Positions 42,240-50,889 of a stretch of 54,889 nucleotides of DNA are shown here, piece after piece. Position 1 is the stretch's first letter, and each line of letters starts with the position of its first letter. The notes under the pieces were generated by a model that did not search any database, was not told where the DNA came from, and saw nothing but the letters and a program-made list of their open reading frames with translations. This DNA comes from Prevotella sp. (lineage in GTDB: Bacteria; Bacteroidota; Bacteroidia; Bacteroidales; Bacteroidaceae): assembly GCA_020026195.1 (NCBI GenBank), contig JAHHQW010000010.1, positions 1-54,889 on the forward strand, read 5' to 3'. A program made the position numbers and the translations under genes.

Positions 42240-43277
42240 ATGAAACATAAGATTTTAGTTACTGGCGGTACTGGATTCATCGGATCACATACCACCGTAG
42301 AATTGATTGAAGCTGGTTACGAGGTTGTCATCGTAGATAATCTCTCTAACTCTAACATACATGTCCTCGACGGTATCGAGAAGATTACAGGTGTCCGTCC
42401 TGCTTTCGAACAGGCTGACTGCTGCGACATGAAGGCCATGGACGAGATATTTGCTCGTCATCAGGGCATCAACGGTATTATCCATTTTGCTGCAAGCAAG
42501 GCTGTAGGCGAGAGCGTTGAGAAACCTATCATGTATTATCGTAACAACCTGAACAGTCTGATGAATATGCTCGAACTCATGCCTAAGTATGGCGTTAAGG
42601 GCATCATCTTCTCTTCAAGCTGTACAATCTATGGTCAGCCAGACAAGGAACATCTGCCTGTAACAGAAGATGCTCCTATAAAGAAGGCTCTTAGTCCGTA
42701 TGGAAATACGAAACAGATTAATGAGGAAATCATTTACGATTACATTCACAGCGGTGCTCCCGTAAAGGCTGTCATCCTGCGTTATTTCAATCCTATTGGT
42801 GCTCATCCTTCTGCACTCATCGGCGAACTTCCTAACGGAGTGCCCAACAACCTAATTCCGTTTGTAACACAGACAGCTGCCGGTATCCGCGAACAGCTTA
42901 AGATATTCGGTAACGACTACGATACTCCCGACCACACATGTATCCGCGACTACATCTATGTAGTGGATCTTGCTAAGGCTCACGTAAAGGCTATGGAGCG
43001 TGTACTCGACAAGCCTGAGACAGATGCTGTGGAATACTTTAACATCGGAACTGGTCGTGGTGCCAGCACTCTTGAGGTCGTTGAAGGTTTCGAGAGGGCA
43101 ACGGGCGTTAAACTGAACTGGAAGTATGCTCCCCGTCGCGAAGGTGATATCGAGAAGGTATGGGCTAACCCTGAGAAGGCTAATAAAGTACTCGGATGGA
43201 AGGCTGAGACATCTCTCGAAGATACACTGAAGACTGCTTGGAAATGGCAGCAGAAACTGATGGAAGATAAAAAATAA
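42240..43277 (+). CDS. galE: UDP-glucose 4-epimerase
   Basis: This 345-residue extended SDR interconverts UDP-glucose and UDP-galactose with bound NAD+. It has TGGTGFIGSHTTVELI at residues 7-22, IHFAASKAVGESVEKP, SSSCTIYGQP, and the catalytic YGNTK. The substrate-side RYFNPIGAHPSALIGE and the C-terminal DYIYVVDLAKAH and GRGASTLEVVEGF segments are typical. It feeds galactose into surface glycans or the Leloir pathway. Last gene of the GHL10 operon, followed by a terminator. Confidence 0.96.
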   Translation: MKHKILVTGGTGFIGSHTTVELIEAGYEVVIVDNLSNSNIHVLDGIEKITGVRPAFEQADCCDMKAMDEIFARHQGINGIIHFAASKAVGESVEKPIMYYRNNLNSLMNMLELMPKYGVKGIIFSSSCTIYGQPDKEHLPVTEDAPIKKALSPYGNTKQINEEIIYDYIHSGAPVKAVILRYFNPIGAHPSALIGELPNGVPNNLIPFVTQTAAGIREQLKIFGNDYDTPDHTCIRDYIYVVDLAKAHVKAMERVLDKPETDAVEYFNIGTGRGASTLEVVEGFERATGVKLNWKYAPRREGDIEKVWANPEKANKVLGWKAETSLEDTLKTAWKWQQKLMEDKK

Positions 43278-43298
43278 TAACCATAATACATTGAATGA

Positions 43299-43336
43299 CA
43301 GACCTGAAGCAGTAATGCTCCGGGTCTGACGTTTTT
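43299..43336 (+). terminator. Likely terminator after galE
   Basis: CAGACCTGAAGC (43299-43310) pairs with GCTCCGGGTCTG (43317-43328) with one mismatch and one G·U, followed by ACGTTTTT. It ends only 11 bases before the next start codon, so some read-through is likely. Confidence 0.65.
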
Positions 43337-43347
43337 ATATACAGCTA

Positions 43348-45201
43348 ATGCAATATCTCGAACTCTTAGCTCCTGCAAAGAATCTCGAAACGGGAATGGC
43401 TGCCATTGATCATGGTGCAGATGCCGTCTATATAGGTGCCGACAGATTTGGCGCTCGACAGGCTGCGGGCAACAGCGTGGATGACATCCGCAGTCTGTGC
43501 GATTATGCTCACCGCTATCTTGCTCATGTCTATGTAACAGTCAATACTATAGTATTTAATTCTGAAATCAACGATACGGTACGTCTTATAGAACAGCTTT
43601 ACGAAGCTGGTGTAGATGCCGTTCTTGTTCAGGATATGGGACTGCTCAATGCCAAACTGCCGCCTATTACTCTTCATGCCAGCACTCAGACCGATAACCG
43701 CACGGTTGCAAAGGTTAAGTGGCTTGCTGGTTTAGGGTTTAAACGTGTGGTGCTGGCACGCGAACTGTCATACGAGGAGATTAAGGAGATACATCGCGAG
43801 GTGCCTGAGGTAGAGCTCGAAGTATTTGTGCATGGTGCGCTCTGCGTAAGTTATTCGGGTGTGTGCTATGCGTCGCAGCATTGTTTCGGACGTAGTGCCA
43901 ACCGAGGCGAATGTGCTCAGTTCTGTAGAATGAAGTTCGATCTTGTTGATGCCGACGGCAAGACTGTTGTCCGTCAGGCACATCTTCTTTCTCTTAAAGA
44001 CATGGCACAGATAGACAATCTTGAATCTTTAGCAGAAGCCGGTGCTGTGTCGTTCAAGATTGAAGGACGACTGAAGGATGTGGAATACGTGAAGAATGTA
44101 ACAGCCGCCTACAGTCAGCGTCTTGATGAGATTGTAAGTAAGAATCCGGATAAATACTGTCGTGCATCGGCGGGACATGTAAGATATAATTTCACGCCAA
44201 ATCTCAACAAGACATTTAACAGAGGATTTACCGACTATTTCTTTAATGGTCGTCAGCCTGAGATAGCATCGTTCTATACCCCTAAGGCCATGGGCGAATA
44301 TGTCGGAAAGGTAAAGGACTTTGTGGGTCGTAATGCCTTCCGTGTGGCAGGAACGGCTTCTTTTGCCAATGGCGACGGTCTGTGTTTCATCAATTCGCAG
44401 CGCGAACTTCAGGGATTCCGCATCAACAGGGCAGAAGGAAATCATCTTTATCCTTCTGAAATTCCCGCAGGACTGAAACGGGGAACGGCCCTTTATCGTA
44501 ACAATGACATGGAATTTTCTCGTCAGCTCTCAGGTAAGAGTGCCGAACGTAACATAGATGTTGAGATTTCAATATCTTCAGCAGATGGCGGTTATCGCCT
44601 TGAGATGCTTACGGAGAATGGTGTAAAGGCTGTTAAGGATTTTGAATGCGAAAGACAGAAAGCCAGCAAGCCGCAGGAAGAGAATATGCGTCGTCAGCTT
44701 TCCAAATTAGGAAATACGGTTTATCAGGCTTCTTCTGTAAAGATATCAGCCGATGTAGCAGGCGATTTTATACCAAGCAGTGTTCTCACTGAGATGCGCC
44801 GTGCGCTGACAGAAGAGTGTGATGTCAGGATGGAAGAATATCGCAAATCACTCAATGTTCATGAAGAATATACCGGAAATGCAGATGTTAAGGGCGCAAA
44901 TGCTCCCGAATATTCAAAGCACGGATATCTTTATAACATTGCCAACGACAGTGCGCAGAAGTTTTATGCTGCCCACGGTCTGCCTAAGTCTGATAAGGCA
45001 TTCGAACTTACAGGTGGCGATGGCGGTCCTATAATGCAGTGCCGTCACTGTATCAGATATTCGTTAGGCTACTGTGTGCGAAGGGGCGGACAGAAACCTA
45101 CATGGAAAGAACCGCTGACATTGGTGTTAGGTGATGGCAGAAGATTCCGACTGGAATTTTATTGTGCTGAGTGTCAGATGAATGTGTATGCAGAAGATTA
45201 A
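43348..45201 (+). CDS. U32 family protein (RNA hydroxylation-type)
   Basis: This 617-residue protein belongs to the U32 'peptidase' family. Typical segments are LELLAPAKNLETGMAAIDHGADAVYIGA at the start, TLHASTQTDNRT, GFKRVVLARELSYEEI, VFVHGALCVSYSGVCYASQH, SANRGECAQFCR and SFKIEGRLKDVEYV. A later C-terminal domain holds CRHCIRYSLGYC and FYCAECQM. Relatives are RlhA and TrhP, which hydroxylate rRNA or tRNA, and the Cys residues are thought to hold an iron-sulfur cluster. Length is nearer RlhA. Which RNA is modified cannot be told. Its last 20 bases overlap the start of the next gene. Confidence 0.9.
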   Translation: MQYLELLAPAKNLETGMAAIDHGADAVYIGADRFGARQAAGNSVDDIRSLCDYAHRYLAHVYVTVNTIVFNSEINDTVRLIEQLYEAGVDAVLVQDMGLLNAKLPPITLHASTQTDNRTVAKVKWLAGLGFKRVVLARELSYEEIKEIHREVPEVELEVFVHGALCVSYSGVCYASQHCFGRSANRGECAQFCRMKFDLVDADGKTVVRQAHLLSLKDMAQIDNLESLAEAGAVSFKIEGRLKDVEYVKNVTAAYSQRLDEIVSKNPDKYCRASAGHVRYNFTPNLNKTFNRGFTDYFFNGRQPEIASFYTPKAMGEYVGKVKDFVGRNAFRVAGTASFANGDGLCFINSQRELQGFRINRAEGNHLYPSEIPAGLKRGTALYRNNDMEFSRQLSGKSAERNIDVEISISSADGGYRLEMLTENGVKAVKDFECERQKASKPQEENMRRQLSKLGNTVYQASSVKISADVAGDFIPSSVLTEMRRALTEECDVRMEEYRKSLNVHEEYTGNADVKGANAPEYSKHGYLYNIANDSAQKFYAAHGLPKSDKAFELTGGDGGPIMQCRHCIRYSLGYCVRRGGQKPTWKEPLTLVLGDGRRFRLEFYCAECQMNVYAED

Positions 45202-46171
45202 GAATTACATATTATTCTTTCTTGTATTACTGATGACTTCGTGTTATTACGGAGGCGGTAATAAGATTAATACTGACGGACAGGATTCCATCAGTGCAGA
45301 CTCGCTGCGTTATGTTTCAAAGCATCATTATGGTACTAACTATAACTTTATAGTTAAGGCAGACTCTCTTGTCCTTCATTCGCAGATACGCACTCCTGTA
45401 GAGTTTCTTACTAACGATTCCATACCGGTTTACCATAACCAGCGTATCGTTGTGGCAGATTTTAATATCGTTCCCGACGACGTAACCGATTCAGTGTGGG
45501 TTAAGGTTGCACGAGACCAGTACACAATGGGCTGGGTACATGAGAGCGAACTGCTTGACAAAGTAGTACCCGACGATCCTATATCACAGTTTATCTCAGT
45601 CTTTTCAGACACCCATCTTTTAATTTTCCTTATTATCATTGGCGGAATATCTGCCATATATGTAATAAGAATGATGGTAAGGCGTAATGCAAAGATTGTT
45701 CATTTCAATGACATCTCAACACCTTATCCCACGATACTAACGGTACTTGTTGCCGCATCGGCAGCCCTTTACGCATCAATACAGACGTTTGCTCCCGACA
45801 CGTGGCAGTATTTCTATTATAACCCCACGCTTAATCCATTTGCCGTACCACCAATACTTTCTGTTTTCCTGGTATCAGTATGGTCTATGCTTGTAGTGGG
45901 AATAGCCACCGTAGACGAGGTTCGCAAGTATCTGCCGTTTGGAGAGGCTGTTCTTTACCTCTTCGGTTTACTCGGAATGTGTGCCGTCAACTATATAGTG
46001 TTCAGTGTAACGACACTGTATTATATAGGATATGTCTTTCTTGTGGCATACATTTCATATGCTTTCTGGACTTACTTTAAGAATGTTCAGAAATCATATA
46101 TCTGCGGCAACTGCGGAGCACGACTCACACATAAGGGTATATGTCCCGAATGCGGAGCTATGAACGAATAA
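45182..46171 (+). CDS. Zinc-ribbon lipoprotein with SH3-like and membrane domains
   Basis: This 329-residue protein begins with an SPII-like signal (lipobox MTSC, Cys21). Residues about 45-125 resemble a bacterial SH3-like domain (EFLTNDSIPVYH, DSVWVKVARDQYTMGWVHESEL). Several membrane segments follow (about 140-160 and 185-300), and the C-terminus is a rubredoxin-like zinc ribbon with C308, C311, C321 and C324 (CGNCGARLTHKGICPECG). The start at 45182 lies within the U32 gene; a second ATG at 45188 is equally possible. The mix of lipobox, membrane helices and a zinc ribbon is unusual. The function is unknown. Confidence 0.78.
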   Translation: MCMQKIKNYILFFLVLLMTSCYYGGGNKINTDGQDSISADSLRYVSKHHYGTNYNFIVKADSLVLHSQIRTPVEFLTNDSIPVYHNQRIVVADFNIVPDDVTDSVWVKVARDQYTMGWVHESELLDKVVPDDPISQFISVFSDTHLLIFLIIIGGISAIYVIRMMVRRNAKIVHFNDISTPYPTILTVLVAASAALYASIQTFAPDTWQYFYYNPTLNPFAVPPILSVFLVSVWSMLVVGIATVDEVRKYLPFGEAVLYLFGLLGMCAVNYIVFSVTTLYYIGYVFLVAYISYAFWTYFKNVQKSYICGNCGARLTHKGICPECGAMNE

Positions 46172-46184
46172 ACCGTTAATAATA

Positions 46185-46216
46185 TTTGTCCAATTCATAT
46201 TTTTGCTTTACCTTTG
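46185..46216 (+). promoter_or_regulatory. MATE gene promoter
   Basis: TTTG at 46185-46188, exactly 20 bases, then TACCTTTG at 46209-46216, a full consensus. It covers the first possible TTG start (46186), excluding it. Confidence 0.78.
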
Positions 46217-46224
46217 CATCAATT

Positions 46225-47571
46225 ATGCAGAAAGTTAGTAAAAATTTTCAACATTATAAGGCACTCATAATGTTAGGCGTGCCTATTATAGTAGGTCAGT
46301 TAGGTGTCATTATTTTAGGTCTTGCCGATACTCTGATGATTGGTCATCACAGTACGGAAGAACTCGGAGCGGCAAGTCTTGTAAATACCATATTCAGTCT
46401 TGTCCTTATTTTCTCCATGGGCTTTTCTTTCGGTCTTACGCCTCTCATCGGCGACCTGTTCGGAAGAAAGGAATATGGTAAGGTAGGACAGATGCTCAAG
46501 AATAGTCTTGTGGCTAATTCCGTGCTCGGAATTATCGTGATGACTATAATGGGAATACTTTATTTCAACCTTGACAAACTGGGACAGCCGGAAGAACTGC
46601 TTCCTATAATGCGCCCGTATTATCTGGTTAACTACATCTCGCTGCCATTCGTGTTATGGTTTAACTCGTTCAAGCAGTTTGGTGACGGAATCACTGACAC
46701 ACGTACACCTATGTGGATTCTGCTCGGAGGAAACCTGATGAACATCGTAGGTAACTATATCCTTATCTATGGTGTACTCGGAATGCCTGAAATGGGACTG
46801 TTAGGTGCTGGTATCTCAACAATGGTGTCACGTGTCATGATGTTCGCCGTATTCTTAATTCTTTTCTTTAACAATAAGAGATATAGTGTTTATAAAGAAG
46901 GATTTAAGAATGGTGTAATTAACAAGTCAGACTTTAAAGTTCTTAATAAGATGGGCTGGCCTCTTGCCATGCAGCAGGGCATGGAGTCGGCAGCCTTCAG
47001 TCTTAGTGGAATCATGGTAGGATGGTTAGGAACAGAGGCACTTGCAGCACACCAGATAACACTTACGATAGCACAGTTATGTTTCATGTCATATTACGGA
47101 ATGGGAGCTGCTGTGGCAGTACGCGTAAGTTATTTCAAGGGACAGAACGATATTCAGCAGCTTATGCTTACGGCACGTCACGGCATGACCATTAATTTAG
47201 TAATGGCAGTATTTACATGTATTCCGCTGTTCCTGTTCCGTAACTATCTCGGAGGTCTGTTTACCGACAATGAGGAAGTATCAGTATTCGTTGCTTCGGC
47301 AATAATACCACTGCTTGTATATCAGTTTGGCGATGCTCTCCAATGTAATTACCTCAATGCCCTGCGAGGCATATCAATAGTAAAGCCATTGATGAACATA
47401 TCATTTATAGCCTACTTCGTAATATCACTTCCCATAAGCTATGTATTAGGAATATATTTAGATTTAGGACTTGTCGGAATATGGACGGCATTCCCGTTTG
47501 CCCTTACAACAGCCGGTATACTTTACTACTGGATATTTAGGAAAAATGTTTTACAAAAGAAAACAATATAA
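46225..47571 (+). CDS. MATE family efflux transporter
   Basis: This 448-residue inner-membrane antiporter has about twelve hydrophobic segments and the MATE pattern: MLGVPIIVGQLGVIILGLADTLMIGHHSTEELGAASLV near the start (about 15-52), GLTPLIGDLFGRKE, and the matching second half GTEALAAHQITLTIAQLCFMSYYGMGAAVAVRVS (positions about 265-300). MATE proteins use Na+ or H+ gradients to expel drugs or metabolites. The longer frame from TTG 46186 starts inside the promoter, so ATG 46225 is used. This leaves a leader of only a few bases. Confidence 0.94.
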   Translation: MQKVSKNFQHYKALIMLGVPIIVGQLGVIILGLADTLMIGHHSTEELGAASLVNTIFSLVLIFSMGFSFGLTPLIGDLFGRKEYGKVGQMLKNSLVANSVLGIIVMTIMGILYFNLDKLGQPEELLPIMRPYYLVNYISLPFVLWFNSFKQFGDGITDTRTPMWILLGGNLMNIVGNYILIYGVLGMPEMGLLGAGISTMVSRVMMFAVFLILFFNNKRYSVYKEGFKNGVINKSDFKVLNKMGWPLAMQQGMESAAFSLSGIMVGWLGTEALAAHQITLTIAQLCFMSYYGMGAAVAVRVSYFKGQNDIQQLMLTARHGMTINLVMAVFTCIPLFLFRNYLGGLFTDNEEVSVFVASAIIPLLVYQFGDALQCNYLNALRGISIVKPLMNISFIAYFVISLPISYVLGIYLDLGLVGIWTAFPFALTTAGILYYWIFRKNVLQKKTI

Positions 47572-47580
47572 AAGAATACA

Positions 47581-47619
47581 AAAAGAGGATGCAGAGTAAA
47601 ACTAACTGCATCCTCTTTT
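47581..47619. terminator. Bidirectional terminator between MATE and folC
   Basis: AAAAGAGGATGCAG (47581-47594) and CTGCATCCTCTTTT (47606-47619) form a perfect 14-bp stem. T-runs follow on both strands, so it serves both convergent genes. Confidence 0.93.
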
Positions 47620-47625
47620 TATATC

Positions 47626-48915
47626 TTATTTCTGCAATGCTGCAAGATAGTCGGCAACGATGTAGCTGCTGCCTCCTACATAAATGAAATCATCTTTATC
47701 AGCATCCTTTAACGCTGCTTCTACGGCATCTTTTACAGTGGGGTATGTATTTCCATTCAACCCCATCTCCGTTCCTGTTTTTGCAATTATATGCTCGTCT
47801 ATGGCTCTGTGACTGTCCGCCTTGGTAAAGTAATATACAGCATCCTTGGGAAGCATCTCCATAACCGTATGATAATCCTTGTCATCCACCATACCGAACA
47901 CGATTCTCATCTGCTTGCACTTCACAGTACCGAGCTGTCTTGAAATGTATTTCCACGCATCAGGATTATGTCCTGTATCACAAACCACGTGAGGTTTTGT
48001 GCCAGTGGTCTGCCAGCGACCCATGAGTCCTGTTGTTTCGCAGACATCACCTAAAGCAGGAGTGACAAGTGACTTATCCTTAATGATTCCGTGTTCAAGT
48101 AATACTTTAACAGCATTAAGAATTGTGTTGGTATTCTGCGTCTGACAGTCACCGCCTAACTCACCTTTAAACTCACCGAATGATTTAGTGGTGTACATCC
48201 TTCCGCCTTCGTCAATGGCAGTCGAAGTAAGTACCTCTGCATTATCCTGGGCAAATATTCTTGGTGCCCTGTTGGCTGCTGCCACGCGTTCGAACACGGG
48301 CTTTGTCTCCTCATTATATTCGCCTATGACGACAGGAGTGGCAGGCTTTATGATACCAGCTTTCTCACCTGCAATCTTTGCCAGTGTATTGCCTAAGAAC
48401 TGAGTATGGTCGAGACTGATGTTAGTGATTACTGACAGTACCGGACTGATTATGTTAGTACAGTCGAGACGACCGCCGAGTCCTACTTCTATAACTGCAA
48501 TGTCAACCTTCTGTTCGGCAAAATACTTAAATGCCATGGCTGTGGTAAGTTCAAAGAACGAAGGTTTCAGAGGTTCGAAGAATGACTTCTCACGTTCTAT
48601 AAAATCCACTACCCACTGCTTGCTTACACACTCTCCGTTTACGCGGATGCGCTCTCTGAAATCAACCAGATGGGGAGAAGTGTACAGACCTGTCTTGTAA
48701 CCCTGTTTCTGAAGAATGGCAGCCAGTGAATGAGAACAAGAGCCCTTGCCATTAGTACCAGCCACATGTATAGTCATGAAATGCTTGTGAGGATTACCAA
48801 AATGGTTATCCAGACTTATTGTATTGTCAAGACCTTCCTTGTAAGCACCCGCGCCAATATTCTGGAACATCGGGACACATCTGTAAAGGTAGTCTATAGT
48901 TTCTTCATAGTTCAT
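47626..48915 (-). CDS. folC: Bifunctional folylpolyglutamate/dihydrofolate synthase
   Basis: This 429-residue Mur-ligase-family protein adds glutamate to folates. It has the P-loop VAGTNGKGSCSHSLA, TSPHLVDFRERIRVNGECV, DIAVIEVGLGGRLDCTNI, SLDHTQFLGNTLAKIAGEKAGI and the C-terminal CDTGHNPDAWKYI. The open frame extends 11 codons upstream, but that start lies inside the terminator of dnaJ; ATG 48915 gives the normal MNYEETIDYLY start. The DnaJ gene is upstream on the same strand but is separated by the terminator. Confidence 0.94.
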   Translation of the reverse strand: MNYEETIDYLYRCVPMFQNIGAGAYKEGLDNTISLDNHFGNPHKHFMTIHVAGTNGKGSCSHSLAAILQKQGYKTGLYTSPHLVDFRERIRVNGECVSKQWVVDFIEREKSFFEPLKPSFFELTTAMAFKYFAEQKVDIAVIEVGLGGRLDCTNIISPVLSVITNISLDHTQFLGNTLAKIAGEKAGIIKPATPVVIGEYNEETKPVFERVAAANRAPRIFAQDNAEVLTSTAIDEGGRMYTTKSFGEFKGELGGDCQTQNTNTILNAVKVLLEHGIIKDKSLVTPALGDVCETTGLMGRWQTTGTKPHVVCDTGHNPDAWKYISRQLGTVKCKQMRIVFGMVDDKDYHTVMEMLPKDAVYYFTKADSHRAIDEHIIAKTGTEMGLNGNTYPTVKDAVEAALKDADKDDFIYVGGSSYIVADYLAALQK

Positions 48916-48928
48916 ATTGATATAAAAA

Positions 48929-48966
48929 TAAAAAAAGGTGATGGCCACAAAGTGAACACCACCTTT
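48929..48966 (-). terminator. Intrinsic terminator of grpE-dnaJ
   Basis: AAAGGTGATG (48934-48943) and CACCACCTTT (48957-48966) form a 10-bp stem (one G·U) with a T-tract on the minus strand. Confidence 0.78.
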
Positions 48967-48984
48967 ATATGTTGAGTCTTTTAA

Positions 48985-50148
48985 TTATCTGAAATAATTT
49001 ACGAATCTGTCGAAGATTGACTTCTTAGTACTTTCGTCGCCTTTGAAGTTATCGCTGTCGCGCATCTCCTCAATAGCCTTGCGCTCACTCTTAGAGAGAG
49101 TCTTAGGAACGTAAACGCTGATGTTTATTATCATGTTACCTGTTGATCCGTAACCCTGTACGGCAGGAAGACCTTTGCCCTTCAGACGCATTACCTTGCC
49201 AGGCTGAGTACCTGCTTCGATGTTTACCTTGACTGCACCGCCTCCGAGAGTAGGAATTTCTACAGTACCGCCGAGAACAGCAGTCGGGAAGTCGAGAAGC
49301 AGATTGTATATAAGGTCGTTACCGTCGCGTACATAAAGATCGTGAGGCTTTTCCTCAATGAGTACCTGGATGTCACCGTTGATACCGTTATGCGCTCCGG
49401 CGTTACCCTTGCCCGGTACGTTTACAATCATACCGCCCTGAACACCAGCCGGGATATTAACCTCTACAACCTCTTCGCCTGTTACGACACCCTTACCGCC
49501 ACATTCGTGACACTTATTCTTTATAACTTTACCTTCGCCGCCGCAGGTAGGACATACAGACTGAGTCTGCATTGTTCCGAAGAAACTCTGTGATGTACGT
49601 ACTACGTAACCTGTTCCGTGACATGTAGGACAAGTCTCGTGACCGCTTCCGTGTTCGGCACCGCTGCCATGACAGTGAGAACAAGCAACATTCTTACGAA
49701 CCTTAAATTTCTTTGTTACGCCGGTAGCAATCTCTTCGAGAGAAAGCGAAACCTTGAGACGAAGGTCAGCACCTCTGTGTTTAGTTGGCTGGGCATGACC
49801 GCCGCCGAAACCTCCGAAATCACCAAAGCCACCGCCTCTGTGACCGCCGAAGATATCACCGAACATAGAGAAAATATCGTCCATGTCGAATCCTCCCTGA
49901 TTAAATCCTCCGAATCCGCTTCCGGCAGGTCCGTTAAATCCGAACTGGTCGTACTGCTGACGTTTCTGAGGATCGTGCAGAACATCATAAGCCTCTGCCG
50001 CCTCCTTGAACTTCTCCTCAGCCTCCTTGTTGCCCGGATTCTTATCAGGGTGGTATTTGATAGCTATCTTACGATAAGCTCTTTTTATTTCGTCCTCGCT
50101 TGCGCTCTTGTCAACACCAAGAACTTCGTAGTAATCTCTTTTTGCCAT
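48985..50148 (-). CDS. dnaJ: Chaperone protein DnaJ
   Basis: This 387-residue Hsp40 stimulates DnaK ATPase and binds unfolded chains. It has the J domain with HPD at about residues 33-35 (IKYHPDKNPGN), a Gly/Phe-rich linker (about 75-120), four CxxCxGxG zinc repeats (CSHCHGSGAEHG, CPTCHGTG, CPTCGGEG, CHECGGKG), and the C-terminal substrate-binding domains. It lies 19 bases after grpE in the same operon; dnaK is not in the window. Confidence 0.97.
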   Translation of the reverse strand: MAKRDYYEVLGVDKSASEDEIKRAYRKIAIKYHPDKNPGNKEAEEKFKEAAEAYDVLHDPQKRQQYDQFGFNGPAGSGFGGFNQGGFDMDDIFSMFGDIFGGHRGGGFGDFGGFGGGHAQPTKHRGADLRLKVSLSLEEIATGVTKKFKVRKNVACSHCHGSGAEHGSGHETCPTCHGTGYVVRTSQSFFGTMQTQSVCPTCGGEGKVIKNKCHECGGKGVVTGEEVVEVNIPAGVQGGMIVNVPGKGNAGAHNGINGDIQVLIEEKPHDLYVRDGNDLIYNLLLDFPTAVLGGTVEIPTLGGGAVKVNIEAGTQPGKVMRLKGKGLPAVQGYGSTGNMIINISVYVPKTLSKSERKAIEEMRDSDNFKGDESTKKSIFDRFVNYFR

Positions 50149-50167
50149 ATAGATAATCCTTCTTTCT

Positions 50168-50797
50168 TTACTGACCTACAGCCACTTTAGCGTGACGTAT
50201 TACTTTGTCGTTCAGCATATATCCAGTCTGGATACAGTCGAGCACCTTACCTTTCTTGTCGTCGCCCATTCCAGGAACCATTGCTACAGCTTCGTGGAAG
50301 TCTGTATCAAAATCCTTGTCCTTAGCTTCTATCTGTTTAACTCCCATGTTCTCGAGAGTCTTGATAAATTTCTGGTGAATCAGTTTCATGCCTTCCTTAA
50401 GGACTTCGGGGTCCTCAGTTTTTTCGCCATTAGCGATGGCACGTTCCATATCGTCGATGACCGGAAGAATAGCCGTTACGGCTCTTTCAGAACCATTGAG
50501 GATAAGTTCGGCCTTTTCTTTGATAGTGCGCTTGCGGTAGTTGTCGAATTCTGCGACAGAGCGTAAATATTTATCTTTGAGTTCTGCAATTTTATCTTCA
50601 GCTTCCTTCAGAGGATCCTTTTCCTCTTCGGTCTCTTCTGTCTTATCGGCAGATTCCTCTGTCTTTGTGTCATTGGCATCGTTATCCTCTGCCTTTGTGT
50701 CATCAGCCTTGCATTCCTCAGTATTAACTGCTTCTTTCTGCTCCTCCTGTGCTTCAGCCTTTATCTCTTCCTCCTTTGTCTTCTTATTCTTGCTCAT
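50168..50797 (-). CDS. grpE: GrpE nucleotide exchange factor
   Basis: This 209-residue protein releases ADP from DnaK. The N-terminal 85 residues are highly acidic and low-complexity (Glu, Asp, Lys, Thr), followed by the long dimer helix (KIAELKDKYLRSVAEFDNYRKRT) and the beta-wing domain with MGVKQIEAKDKDFDTDFHEAV and GYMLNDKVIRHAKVAVG. The acidic lead is longer than usual. It heads the grpE-dnaJ operon. A heat-shock-type operator was not seen. Confidence 0.95.
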   Translation of the reverse strand: MSKNKKTKEEEIKAEAQEEQKEAVNTEECKADDTKAEDNDANDTKTEESADKTEETEEEKDPLKEAEDKIAELKDKYLRSVAEFDNYRKRTIKEKAELILNGSERAVTAILPVIDDMERAIANGEKTEDPEVLKEGMKLIHQKFIKTLENMGVKQIEAKDKDFDTDFHEAVAMVPGMGDDKKGKVLDCIQTGYMLNDKVIRHAKVAVGQ

Positions 50798-50831
50798 CTT
50801 TAAATCTTGTTATTTTTATAAAAACATATAG

Positions 50832-50852
50832 CAAAATATATGCCAAAATATA
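50832..50852. repeat. Tandem CAAAATATA repeat upstream of grpE
   Basis: CAAAATATA occurs at 50832-50840 and 50844-50852, 12 bases apart, in the gap before grpE. On the minus strand each copy reads TATATTTTG, near but not equal to a -7 box. It could be promoter or operator sequence. Confidence 0.4.
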
Positions 50853-50876
50853 GGCGTGTCATGTAAATGGCACGCC
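50846..50876 (-). terminator. Terminator-like hairpin after the ABC-F gene
   Basis: GGCGTGTCAT (50853-50862) and ATGGCACGCC (50867-50876) form a 10-bp stem with a 4-base loop. On the minus strand it is followed by TATATTTT. Confidence 0.75.
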
Positions 50877-50889
50877 TCCTATCAGAATA

